From assembly GCF_037152535.1 (NCBI RefSeq), contig NZ_JBBCMA010000001.1:1054001-1118000 (forward strand): a DNA stretch of 64,000 nt, read 5' to 3'. The stretch is from Leclercia sp. AS011. Its GTDB lineage: Bacteria; Pseudomonadota; Gammaproteobacteria; Enterobacterales; Enterobacteriaceae. Below, in pieces: positions 15,017 through 23,541 of the stretch (position 1 is its first letter; each line of letters begins with the position of its first letter). The translations under genes and the position numbers were made by a program. Below the pieces are notes generated by a model. The model had not been told where the DNA came from. It worked only from the letters and a program-made list of their open reading frames with translations, and searched no databases.

Positions 15017-16006
15017 TCAGAACGCGTACTGAGCAGACCATTGCTCAAGAATATTCTTGTACGGTTTGATGAAGTGTTTCTCGGTAAACTTCCCCTGCTC
15101 AATGGCTAACTGGCTACGCTCTTCGCGATCGTAAACAATTTTGGTCAGGGAGTGATCCTGGTTCGTCAGGCTGGGCTGATAGTGTTGCCCGGCGACCGAG
15201 TTGGCGTTGTAAATTTCAGGGCGATAAATTTTCTGGAACGTCTCCATGGTACTGATGGTGCCGATCAGCTCAATAAAGCTGTAGTCATTCAGTAAATCGC
15301 CGATGAAAAAGAACGCCAGCGGCGCAGCGCTGTTTGGCGGCATAAAGTAGCGAACCTGCAGGCCCATTTTTTTGAAGTAGGCTTCGGTCAGCGACGATCC
15401 CTGCTGCTGGTATTCGATGCCTAATACCGGATGTTCATTCCCGATGCGCTGATAGACATTTTTATTGGAGACGCTGAGGCAGATCACCGGCGGCTTGCTG
15501 AAGTTCTGCTGGTACGCTTCGGAGTTCACAAAGTGTTTGAAGATATTGCCGTGTAATGCGCCAAAATCCTGCGGAATGCTGAACTCAGCCTGAGCTTTAT
15601 TGTGATCCGGCAGCAATACGCTGAAATCATAATCCCGCACGTAGGAAGAGAAGTTATTCCCGACAATCCCTTCGATGCGCTCGTTGGTCTGTTTATCAAC
15701 AATAGTGGTTTTCAGTATTTCAATGGCCGGGAAGGTGAAGCGGTTATCTTCCGCCTCAATATTCATCTCAACAGAGATAATATCCAGCTCAACGGTGTAA
15801 CGATCGCCTTTGGGGTTATCCCAGTGCGCCAGGGCGTTGAATCGGTTGTCGATCATCACTAACGTATTACGCAGGTTCTGCTGGCGGTTATCGCCGCGGG
15901 CCAGATTGGCAAAGTTAGTGGTAATACGCGTGTTTTCAGAGGGGTTATAATTCTCGTCGAAACGGCTGCGTTTGATCGTAAAGGTAAAGTCTTTATTCAT
16001 CGTCAT
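15017..16006 (-). CDS. mesX: MesX, DUF1852 partner of the core methionine synthase
   Basis: A 329-residue DUF1852 protein (MTMNKDFTFTIKRSRFDENY...). In Acinetobacter the DUF1852 protein is required for methionine synthesis by MesD, perhaps by making or supplying the methyl group; the chemistry is not settled. The start is placed at 16006, where AGGAAGTGAG precedes ATG; an upstream ATG at 16048 would run through the right arm of a 13-bp inverted repeat and is rejected. It is the first gene of the mesXD operon. Upstream features are the inverted repeat at 16026-16061 and MetR-like dyads at 16107-16147. Confidence 0.88.
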   Translation of the reverse strand: MTMNKDFTFTIKRSRFDENYNPSENTRITTNFANLARGDNRQQNLRNTLVMIDNRFNALAHWDNPKGDRYTVELDIISVEMNIEAEDNRFTFPAIEILKTTIVDKQTNERIEGIVGNNFSSYVRDYDFSVLLPDHNKAQAEFSIPQDFGALHGNIFKHFVNSEAYQQNFSKPPVICLSVSNKNVYQRIGNEHPVLGIEYQQQGSSLTEAYFKKMGLQVRYFMPPNSAAPLAFFFIGDLLNDYSFIELIGTISTMETFQKIYRPEIYNANSVAGQHYQPSLTNQDHSLTKIVYDREERSQLAIEQGKFTEKHFIKPYKNILEQWSAQYAF

Positions 16007-16025
16007 CTCACTTCCTGAGCGCTGG

Positions 16026-16061
16026 CATAAAGACGGAAGCGTTATCATTTCCGTCTTTATG
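16026..16061. promoter_or_regulatory. 13-bp inverted repeat in the mesX leader
   Basis: CATAAAGACGGAA (16026-16038) and TTCCGTCTTTATG (16049-16061) are exact inverted copies around a 10-base loop, ending 20 bases before the mesX ATG. No U-tract follows in the mesX direction. It contains AGACG/CGTCT pieces reminiscent of half MetJ boxes, but not the adjacent 8-bp tandem boxes of MetJ sites. It is either a protein-binding dyad or a leader RNA hairpin. Confidence 0.6.
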
Positions 16062-16106
16062 TTGCTGATACGTTAATGCATCTTTTATGCCAGAGCCCCT
16101 GGACGA

Positions 16107-16147
16107 GTGAAAGCGACTAAATTTCACTACAACATGAACCTTCTTCA
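16107..16147 (-). promoter_or_regulatory. MetR-type binding region upstream of mesXD
   Basis: TGAACCTTCTTCA (16135-16147) exactly matches the MetR consensus TGAA-N5-TTCA and is extended to CATGAA/TTCATG. A second looser dyad GTGAAA-N9-TTTCAC lies at 16107-16127, with centres about 24 bases apart, roughly two helical turns. The region is 100-140 bases upstream of mesX, a normal place for a LysR-type activator. MetR activates metE and metH with homocysteine as coeffector. Confidence 0.6.
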
Positions 16148-16153
16148 TGATCG

Positions 16154-16933
16154 TTACAGCGATGAGTCAATTTTCTCAGCACGCTGCTCCAGATCCAGCG
16201 CGCTGGCGCTGGCGGGATCGAAGAGTGAAAGACTTTCAATTTGATCGAGCATTATCACCTTTCGGAAGGCCATCGCGCTTCTCGGCTGCGAATCGAGAGT
16301 GATGTCATGATCGGCATACCACTTGCTGTAGTTGTGCTCAATGCACAGGTTGAGCGTGGTGCCATCACGATAGCCGCTGAGCATCGGGATCAGCACGATG
16401 TTGGCCGTCTTCTCATATTCCAGGGTCGCGGTATGGATCATGCCGACATAAATGCGCCGCGACTTCAGGGTCACCAGCGCCAGCTCGCCTTCCTCCATGC
16501 ATTGATACAGCAGCTGCTCGATACCGCTGGATTGCGACAGTCGCTTATATAGCTGCTTGCGGCCTTCACCGTCCAGCCTGGCGCTGCCCGCCCAGTTTGA
16601 GCGATACAGGCAAAAGAGGATGGCAAAAGCCAGCATCACCACCACCGGGGCCTGAATGCCGAGAAAGCTCCAGTTCATGAAATCCACTTGCCAGTTGGCG
16701 TTGGCCTGGGCGGTTAAGTGGAACGTATTGGCCGCATAAGACAATCCGAGCAGCAGCAGCCACAGCAGGCCGGTGGCGATCACCCCCTGCAACACGAAGA
16801 TACAGCCGTACAGCGCCACCAGGAAATAGACATCCCAGCCAAAGGAACGCTTGATTTTAAAGCGGGTGGAGAGGTCGCGGCTGGTGTACCAGTATCCGCA
16901 CACCATCAGCACCATAAATATCGCGGTTCCCAT
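16154..16933 (-). CDS. membrane protein of unknown function
   Basis: A 259-residue protein with three clear membrane segments (about 1-15, 30-66 as a hairpin-like hydrophobic stretch, and 88-110), then a soluble C-terminal domain of about 145 residues. That domain has an EGELALVTLKSRRIYVGM motif and an RKVIMLDQIESLSLFD beta-strand-like end, reminiscent of small barrel (SH3- or Sm-like) folds, but I do not recognise the family. It starts 2 bases after the stop of the 65-residue gene upstream, so the two form an operon. It ends just beside the MetR-like box of mesXD. Confidence 0.7.
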   Translation of the reverse strand: MGTAIFMVLMVCGYWYTSRDLSTRFKIKRSFGWDVYFLVALYGCIFVLQGVIATGLLWLLLLGLSYAANTFHLTAQANANWQVDFMNWSFLGIQAPVVVMLAFAILFCLYRSNWAGSARLDGEGRKQLYKRLSQSSGIEQLLYQCMEEGELALVTLKSRRIYVGMIHTATLEYEKTANIVLIPMLSGYRDGTTLNLCIEHNYSKWYADHDITLDSQPRSAMAFRKVIMLDQIESLSLFDPASASALDLEQRAEKIDSSL

Positions 16934-16934
16934 C

Positions 16935-17132
16935 TCAGGCCCTCTTCAGCGCGTTAACGTGGCGCAGAAAGTCCTGTCGCACCTCTTTGCTTTTGTAATT
17001 GACCGAGGCGTTGCCGTCCTGATCGATAATAATGCGGTCTCCGTCCTCGACGGCTTCAATAATTTCCTGCTGACTCATCACCTGCAGCAAGGACTCCGGG
17101 CTGGAGAAGATCGACATCACCAGACGTCTCAT
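16935..17132 (-). CDS. small conserved-looking protein of unknown function
   Basis: A 65-residue soluble, acidic-basic mixed protein (MRRLVMSIFSSPESLLQVMSQ, then EIIEAVEDGDRIIIDQDGN, then a KSKEVRQDFLRHVNALKRA tail). AAGGA lies about 10 bases before the ATG at 17132; a second ATG (17117) is possible. Its stop is 2 bases before the downstream membrane protein, so the pair is probably co-translated. No domain is recognised. The first codons contain AGACGTCT, the MetJ consensus, which is more likely chance. Confidence 0.6.
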   Translation of the reverse strand: MRRLVMSIFSSPESLLQVMSQQEIIEAVEDGDRIIIDQDGNASVNYKSKEVRQDFLRHVNALKRA

Positions 17133-17307
17133 CGCGTGGCATCCTTATAAACAAAAAGGTTAAGTCTGGTCGATCCCCGTCGGCGCTGCCTTAAGGTTAT
17201 GCTGAAAATGTTTTACTTAAGGAGACGCAGAGAAGGGTGAATTAACCTGCCAGGGTGCGCAAAAACCCACCATAATTAGTAGGGTTAAATAACACCAGGG
17301 GATAATC

Positions 17308-18681
17308 ATGAAGGGCAATATCGACGAATTTAAACGGCACTTCCAGGGGGAAGTGCTTCTTCCGGACGATGCCGGGTACGACGAGGTGCGCCAGATCTGG
17401 AATGCCATGATCGACCGCAAACCCGCGTTAATCGCACGCTGCACGTCAACCGAAGATGTTATCCGCGCCGTCCAGTTTGGTCGCACGCACCATCTCCTTA
17501 TTTCTGTTCGCGGGGGCGGGCACAACATCGCGGGCAACGCCGTCTGCGACGACGGCCTGATGATCGACCTGTCGCTGATGAAGGACGTGCAGGTGGATGT
17601 GACCACCCGCACCGCCAGCGTCGGGCCCGGCTGCACCCTGGGCGACTTTGACCAGGTGGTGCAGGCCCATGGTCTCGCCACGCCGCTGGGCATTAACTCG
17701 ACCACCGGCGTGGCGGGCCTGACGCTCGGCGGCGGGTTCGGCTGGCTGAGCCGCAAGTACGGCATGACCATCGACAATCTGCTCTCAGCCGAAGTCATTA
17801 CCGCCGACGGCCAGCAGCTGAACGCCAGCGAAGCGGAAAACGCGGATCTCTTCTGGGGGCTGCGGGGCGGCGGTGGCAACTTCGGGGTGGTGACGCGTTT
17901 CGACTTCCAGCTTCATCCCGTCGGGCCGAACGTGCTGAGCGGGCTGATCGTCTTTCCGTTTGAGCAGGCCAAAGCGGTGATTACGCAGTTCGCCCGCTTC
18001 ACCGAAACCATGCCGGAGGAGCTGAACGTCTGGATGGTGACCCGCAAGGCACCGCCGCTGCCGTTCCTGCCCGCAGAGGTGCACGGCAGGGAGATGATCG
18101 CCCTGGCCCTGTGCTATGTGGGCGATCCGGAAGAGGGCGAAAGGCTGATCGCGCCGCTGCGTGAGTTCGGCACGGTGCTCGGCGAGCACGTCGGCGTCCA
18201 GCCCTATACGGCGTGGCAGCAGGCCTTCGATCCGCTGCTGGCGAAAGGGGCGCGCAACTACTGGAAGTCGCACAACTTCGCGCAAATCAGCGATGGGGTG
18301 ATCGAGGCCATCATCGACTATGCGGCCCGACTGCCGTCACCGCACTGCGAAATCTTCATCGGGACCATTGGCGGCCAGACGACCCGCGTCGCGCCCGAGG
18401 CCATGGCTTACTCCAGCCGGGATGCGAATTACGTGATGAACGTGCACGGCCGCTGGGAAACCGCCGCCGAGGATGAGCGCTGCATCGCCTGGGCCCGGGA
18501 GTTCTTTGCCAGGTCACAGCCTTTTGCCAGCTGCGGAGCATATATTAACTTCCTCACGCAGGAGGAGACCGACCGCATCGCCTTCGCCTATGGGGCGACC
18601 TGGAACCGACTGGTGGAGCTGAAAAGTAAGTACGACCCGACAAATCTGTTCCGGATGAACCAGAATATTAAGCCGGTATAA
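17308..18681 (+). CDS. FAD-linked oxidase, berberine-bridge-enzyme-like
   Basis: A 457-residue flavoprotein of the PCMH/VAO superfamily. The FAD domain shows SVRGGGHNIAG with the histidine normally linked covalently to FAD, then GLTLGGGFGWLSRKYG and GLRGGGGNFGVVTRF. The C-terminal BBE segment is YDPTNLFRMNQNI. The second, cysteine, FAD anchor seen in bicovalent relatives is not obvious. Such enzymes oxidise sugars, alcohols or secondary metabolites with O2. There is no signal peptide and no operon partner; start ATG follows GGGGATAATC. The substrate cannot be predicted. Confidence 0.87.
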   Translation: MKGNIDEFKRHFQGEVLLPDDAGYDEVRQIWNAMIDRKPALIARCTSTEDVIRAVQFGRTHHLLISVRGGGHNIAGNAVCDDGLMIDLSLMKDVQVDVTTRTASVGPGCTLGDFDQVVQAHGLATPLGINSTTGVAGLTLGGGFGWLSRKYGMTIDNLLSAEVITADGQQLNASEAENADLFWGLRGGGGNFGVVTRFDFQLHPVGPNVLSGLIVFPFEQAKAVITQFARFTETMPEELNVWMVTRKAPPLPFLPAEVHGREMIALALCYVGDPEEGERLIAPLREFGTVLGEHVGVQPYTAWQQAFDPLLAKGARNYWKSHNFAQISDGVIEAIIDYAARLPSPHCEIFIGTIGGQTTRVAPEAMAYSSRDANYVMNVHGRWETAAEDERCIAWAREFFARSQPFASCGAYINFLTQEETDRIAFAYGATWNRLVELKSKYDPTNLFRMNQNIKPV

Positions 18682-18911
18682 GACAGAGTATTGCGCCTGG
18701 CAAGGGTGTATCGCCATATATAGCGAAGGTCAGGCGCAAGAATATATTCTCATCCTCTCTCCCCGCTTTTTCTCAAATACTAAAATTTCACTAATCAATG
18801 ACCTGTACAGCGCCGGGAAATTATTTTTACCTCGCCACAAATAATATATACCATTGATATTAAACAAGATGCTTAAAATTGTGTGTTTAAAATTCAAAAA
18901 TATTAAACAAG

Positions 18912-18932
18912 TTGTACAATGCGTGTGTACAA
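18912..18932 (+). promoter_or_regulatory. BluR/MlrA-type MerR operator before ycgZ
   Basis: TTGTACA-ATGCGTG-TGTACAA is a perfect 7-7-7 inverted repeat, 64 bases before the ycgZ start. TTGTACA/TGTACAA half-sites are known for the MerR-family regulators BluR and MlrA, and BluR represses ycgZ-ymgAB in E. coli. The rest of the 18682-18996 gap is AT-rich promoter DNA with no gene. Confidence 0.65.
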
Positions 18933-18996
18933 GTATGACGTTTTAGTATATTTTTTTAGCATATCTTTAACTCACTTATATCATCACGGAGCATGT

Positions 18997-19239
18997 ATGC
19001 GAGGGAACAGTTCGCACCAGGGGTCAGCCCAGACAATTGCGGCTTATTTCAACAAGGCCAGCCTGCGTAGCCAGCAGGAGACGCTGGGTTTAATTGTGGG
19101 AGAGATCCTGAAAGAGGGGCGTAATCTGAGCCGACTGGCTATCTGTACCAAACTACTGCGTCGTGTTGAACAGACCGATGATGAAGCAGAAATTGCTCAC
19201 TATAACGAACTTATTGCGCTGTTCTTTGAACGCGAATAA
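18997..19239 (+). CDS. ycgZ: YcgZ, small regulatory protein of the two-component connector group
   Basis: An 80-residue helical protein very similar to E. coli YcgZ (78 residues); the shared core is LRSQQETLGLIVGEILKEGR, then NLSRLAICTKLLRRVEQ. In E. coli YcgZ, YmgA and AriR are made at low temperature and blue light and act through the Rcs phosphorelay on biofilm and acid resistance. Start 18997 is supported by ACGGAG 5 bases upstream; the longer frame from 18919 enters the operator. It is the first gene of ycgZ-ymgA-ariR. Confidence 0.88.
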   Translation: MRGNSSHQGSAQTIAAYFNKASLRSQQETLGLIVGEILKEGRNLSRLAICTKLLRRVEQTDDEAEIAHYNELIALFFERE

Positions 19240-19312
19240 GTCGAGCGCGTCCATCGTTTCAGACAGTCGATATAGCAAGATGCTGGCTACCGACAGCAGT
19301 GTGAGAACGGTT

Positions 19313-19612
19313 ATGCATAGAACGAGACTTGAAAAACTGAAAGACGACCTTATTGGCGAAGCTGTGCTGTTAATTTTGAAAGAGAAAGGTGCAATAAACT
19401 TCAGGACACTGGCAGTCAAACTGAAAAATATGGCCAGTACCGAGCAGGACGCGGAAAGACGAAGCGCGCTTTCTGTGGCGGTTGTGGAGATAGAACAACG
19501 GATTGAAACCAATGCTGGAGAGCATTCACAGCTACGAGGGAATTACAACATCGATTATATGCACCGTCTTTTCAAGCGCAGTGACAATCACAATACCATT
19601 AAGAAACATTAA
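19313..19612 (+). CDS. ymgA: YmgA-like small protein
   Basis: A 99-residue protein aligned to E. coli YmgA from its first residue (LKDDLIGEAVLLILKEKGAI corresponds to the GQAVLQIL region), then LAVKLKNMASTEQDAERR. The start at 19313 is chosen from this alignment and a GAGAACGG upstream. Earlier ATGs at 19163 and 19280 would overlap or crowd ycgZ. The C-terminal 25 residues are basic and poorly conserved. Member of the YcgZ/YmgA/AriR connector operon. Confidence 0.8.
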   Translation: MHRTRLEKLKDDLIGEAVLLILKEKGAINFRTLAVKLKNMASTEQDAERRSALSVAVVEIEQRIETNAGEHSQLRGNYNIDYMHRLFKRSDNHNTIKKH

Positions 19613-19630
19613 TATTTTTGAGTGGACGAT

Positions 19631-19909
19631 ATGAAAGCCAACATTACTCAGCACACACAGCATTTCAATGCCCTACACGATCGGTCGTTGGCATCCTGGT
19701 TTCATTCCGCAGGCGCTGCCATGCCTGAGGAGTGTGCCGTATTAGGTTCCGCCATCAGATGCATCTTGCTCAGTGGAGATAATCTGACTAATAAAGAGAT
19801 TATTCTTCAGTTGATTCATGCGCTTGAAGTAACGACGGATCACGCGGCTGCCGAGGTGATCCGCAATACCCTGGAGATCGTTGTCGGTTTCACCCGGGAT
19901 GATATCTAA
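19631..19909 (+). CDS. ariR: AriR (YmgB), biofilm and acid-resistance connector protein
   Basis: A 92-residue helical protein similar to E. coli AriR/YmgB (88 residues). Shared stretches are SLASWF, AVLGSAI, LSGDNLTNKEIILQLIHALE and IRNTLEIVVGFTRDDI. AriR is a dimeric Hha-like helical protein that lowers biofilm formation and promotes acid resistance in E. coli. The start at 19631 follows GAGTGGA; a GTG at 19622 is an alternative. Last gene of the operon; ymgC and the bluR/bluF pair are not next to it. Confidence 0.87.
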   Translation: MKANITQHTQHFNALHDRSLASWFHSAGAAMPEECAVLGSAIRCILLSGDNLTNKEIILQLIHALEVTTDHAAAEVIRNTLEIVVGFTRDDI

Positions 19910-20055
19910 ACCCTGCTCACTGCCCGCCAGTCACCTCCGCATCCAGATTACTCATACCTGAAATAGTTCGTTCTGACTGCCCTTGATAAGGGCAGCCAGA
20001 TCGCCTGTCCTGAACCCCCATAAACATTGCCGTTTACAGCCCGCCATAAAATCAA

Positions 20056-20077
20056 ATAGTATACCCCCCTACAGTAT
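20056..20077 (+). promoter_or_regulatory. FrmR operator
   Basis: ATAGTAT-ACCCCCCT-ACAGTAT: a run of six C flanked by near-palindromic AT arms, ending 15 bases before frmR. This is the classic site type of the CsoR/RcnR/FrmR family and nearly identical to the E. coli frmR site as I recall it. Confidence 0.85.
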
Positions 20078-20092
20078 CCAGGAGCTCCTCCC

Positions 20093-20368
20093 ATGCCACA
20101 TTCCCCCGAAGATAAAAAACGCGTTCTGACCCGTGTGCGCCGCATTCGCGGGCAGGTCGATGCCCTGGAGCGGGCGCTCGAGTCCGGCGAACCCTGTCTC
20201 GCCATCCTGCAGCAGATCGCCGCGGTGCGCGGGGCGGCTAACGGGTTGATGGGCGAGATGGTTGAAATTCACCTCAAAGATGAGCTGGTGACCGGCGAGA
20301 CCACCGCCGATCAGCGGGCCGTCAGAATGGCAGAAGTCGGTCATTTGCTGCGCTCTTATCTAAAATAA
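20093..20368 (+). CDS. frmR: FrmR, formaldehyde-sensing repressor
   Basis: A 91-residue CsoR/RcnR-family tetrameric repressor. The formaldehyde-reactive residues Pro2 and Cys35 are present (MPHSPED... and SGEPCLAILQQ), with His60 region EIHLKDEL. Formaldehyde links Pro2 to Cys35 of a neighbour and releases DNA. It is followed after 29 bases by frmA, preceded by the operator at 20056-20077, and so autoregulates frmRA. Confidence 0.95.
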   Translation: MPHSPEDKKRVLTRVRRIRGQVDALERALESGEPCLAILQQIAAVRGAANGLMGEMVEIHLKDELVTGETTADQRAVRMAEVGHLLRSYLK

Positions 20369-20385
20369 AAACCTGACATCACTAA

Positions 20386-21516
<1,131 letters not shown>

Positions 21517-21523
21517 TCAATAA

Positions 21524-21558
21524 TCTCTCCCGCGGCCCGTAAGGCGCTGCGGGAGAGA
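21524..21558 (+). terminator. hairpin after frmA
   Basis: TCTCTCCCGC (21524-21533) pairs perfectly with GCGGGAGAGA (21549-21558), 8 bases after the frmA stop. The U-tract is short (CATTTCG), so strength is uncertain. Confidence 0.6.
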
Positions 21559-21610
21559 CATTTCGTTGAAAATCATTACGAAAGTGTGACCCGTGTTGCG
21601 ATTTTAGCCG

Positions 21611-21637
21611 TAATCAAATTCAGTGTAGTGCCGATGA
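21611..21637 (+). promoter_or_regulatory. FliA (sigma-28) type promoter of the chemoreceptor gene
   Basis: TAAT-N15-GCCGATGA closely matches the flagellar late promoter consensus TAAA-N15-GCCGATAA. It would start transcription near 21644, just upstream of the chemoreceptor coding sequence. Confidence 0.7.
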
Positions 21638-21689
21638 CTATTTTACAGGCGTGTTTCCACGCATCTTACCTATGAGAGAGTCAACGGCT

Positions 21690-23381
21690 ATGGACACAAC
21701 AACAACAGTTCGGGCGCAACATAAGCTTGGCTTCCTGCATCACATCAGGCTGCTTCCACTTTTCTCCTCGATTTTGGGTGGTATTATTCTGCTGTTTGCC
21801 CTGAGCGCCGGGCTGGCAGGTTATTTTCTGTTGCAGGCTGACAACGATCAGCAGGATGTCACCGCTGAAATCCAGGTGCGTACCGGGCTATCAAACAGTT
21901 CTAACCATCTGCGCACGGCGCGTATCAACATGATCCACGCGGGTGCCGCCAGCCGTATTGCCGAAATGGACGCGATGAAAAAGAACATCGCGGAAGCCGA
22001 ACAGCGTATCAAACAGTCTCAGGACAGCTTCGCTATCTATATGAACCGTAACGTTCGTACCCCGGCAGACGAAGCGCTGGATGGCGAGCTGAAGTCAAAC
22101 TATCAGGCCTACATTGATGGCATGCAGCCGATGCTGAAATATGCCAAAAACGGCATGTTTGAAGCCATCATCAACCATGAAAATGAGACCGCACGTCCGC
22201 TGGATGACGCCTATAACGACGTGCTGCTGAAGGCGATCAAGATCCGTACCGACCGCGCCAATATGCTGACCGAACAGGCGCATACCCGCACCCAGCTCGG
22301 GCTGATGTTTATGATCGGTGCCTTTGGCCTGGCGCTGGTGCTGACGGTAATCACCTTTGTGGTGCTGCGTCGCACGGTGATTAATCCGCTACAGCGCGCG
22401 GCGAACCGTATTGCCCATATCGCCAAAGGCGACCTGACCCTCGCCGAAGATCTGACCGGACGCAGCGAAATTGGCCGTCTGACCCACGACCTGCAAACCA
22501 TGCAGCGCTCGCTGGTGGGCACCGTAGGCACGGTGCGTCAGGGTGCGGAAGAGATCTATCGCGGCACCAGCGAAATCTCTGCCGGTAACACCGACCTCTC
22601 ATCCCGCACCGAACAGCAGGCCGCCGCCATTGAGCAGACGGCTGCCAGCATGGAACAGCTGACCGCCACCGTGAAGCAGAACGCCGATAACGCTCATCAC
22701 GCCAGCAAACTGGCGGAAGATGCCTCCGGTAAAGCCAGCCGTGGCGGCCAGATGGTCTCCGGGGTGGTGAAAACCATGGGGAATATCTCCAGCAGCTCGA
22801 AGAAAATCTCTGAAATCACCGCGGTAATAAACAGCATCGCCTTCCAGACCAATATCCTGGCGCTGAACGCCGCGGTGGAAGCCGCCCGCGCCGGTGAGCA
22901 GGGGCGCGGGTTTGCCGTGGTCGCCAGCGAAGTCCGGACCCTGGCCAGCCGCAGCGCCAACGCCGCGAAAGAGATTGAAGGGCTGATCAACGAATCGGTG
23001 ACGCTGATTGACCAGGGCTCCGGTGAGGTGGTTGCCGCAGGGAATACCATGAATGAGATCGTGGAAGCGGTTAAACGCGTTACTGACATCATGCTGGAGA
23101 TTGCCGCCGCCTCTGACGAGCAGAGCCGTGGCATCGTGCAGGTCAGCCAGGCGATCTCGGAGATGGATAAAGTGACCCAGCAGAACGCCTCGCTGGTGGA
23201 AGAGGCCTCTGCCGCAGCGGCCTCGCTGGAAGATCAGGCTGCCCGTCTGACCGAAGCGGTCGGCACCTTCCGTCTGCACGGCATGACCCAGGCCCGCAGC
23301 AGCAACAAAGCCGCTCCGGCCACGCCTGCCGCACCGCTGCGTCCGGCGGTTGTGGATGGCGATAACTGGGAAACCTTCTGA
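21690..23381 (+). CDS. methyl-accepting chemotaxis protein
   Basis: About 563 residues from ATG 21690. Layout: membrane segment at about 20-47, periplasmic four-helix Tar-type sensor (about 48-200), second membrane segment (about 205-228), HAMP, then the cytoplasmic signalling hairpin with the conserved tip [20 protein letters not shown] followed by [18 protein letters not shown]. It ends in NWETF, the CheR/CheB docking pentapeptide of high-abundance receptors. Longer starts at 21651 (GTG) and 21672 are possible; the likely transcription start near 21644 leaves no room for a ribosome site before 21651. The ligand is unknown. The FliA promoter ties it to the flagellar regulon. Confidence 0.93.
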   Translation: MDTTTTVRAQHKLGFLHHIRLLPLFSSILGGIILLFALSAGLAGYFLLQADNDQQDVTAEIQVRTGLSNSSNHLRTARINMIHAGAASRIAEMDAMKKNIAEAEQRIKQSQDSFAIYMNRNVRTPADEALDGELKSNYQAYIDGMQPMLKYAKNGMFEAIINHENETARPLDDAYNDVLLKAIKIRTDRANMLTEQAHTRTQLGLMFMIGAFGLALVLTVITFVVLRRTVINPLQRAANRIAHIAKGDLTLAEDLTGRSEIGRLTHDLQTMQRSLVGTVGTVRQGAEEIYRGTSEISAGNTDLSSRTEQQAAAIEQTAASMEQLTATVKQNADNAHHASKLAEDASGKASRGGQMVSGVVKTMGNISSSSKKISEITAVINSIAFQTNILALNAAVEAARAGEQGRGFAVVASEVRTLASRSANAAKEIEGLINESVTLIDQGSGEVVAAGNTMNEIVEAVKRVTDIMLEIAAASDEQSRGIVQVSQAISEMDKVTQQNASLVEEASAAAASLEDQAARLTEAVGTFRLHGMTQARSSNKAAPATPAAPLRPAVVDGDNWETF

Positions 23382-23396
23382 TCCTCACCCGTATCC

Positions 23397-23465
23397 TGCC
23401 GGGTGGCGCTGCGCTTACCCGGCCTACAAATCCGTAGGCCCGTGCAAGCGAAGCGCTGCCGGGCA
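23397..23465. repeat. BIME: two REP units in opposite orientation
   Basis: A REP ending ...TTACCCGGCCTAC (23397-23428) is followed by an inverted REP starting GTAGGCCCGTGCAAGCGAAG (23434-23465). This is the typical enteric palindromic pair in the 3' region of the chemoreceptor gene. Confidence 0.85.
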
Positions 23466-23470
23466 AAAAA

Positions 23471-23500
23471 GGGTTCATGTTTCGACATGAACCCTTTTTT
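23471..23500 (+). terminator. strong intrinsic terminator with TTCG tetraloop
   Basis: GGGTTCATGT, loop TTCG, ACATGAACCC, then TTTTTT; preceded by AAAAAA so it can work in both directions. It ends the chemoreceptor transcription unit. Confidence 0.93.
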
Positions 23501-23541
23501 ATTCCCCGCTATGCTGGTTGTAAGGGCTGATGAGGAACAGG

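Noticed and set aside
17122..17129. AGACGTCT, a perfect single MetJ box
   Set aside because: It lies inside the first codons of a small gene and is not part of a tandem array, which MetJ needs.
19163..19312. Longer ymgA starting at 19163
   Set aside because: Would overlap ycgZ by 77 bases; alignment with YmgA begins at 19313.
19977..19995. CTGCCCTT-GAT-AAGGGCAG hairpin as the ariR terminator
   Set aside because: Stem is good, but there is no U-tract and it is 67 bases past the stop; function unclear, so not listed as a terminator.
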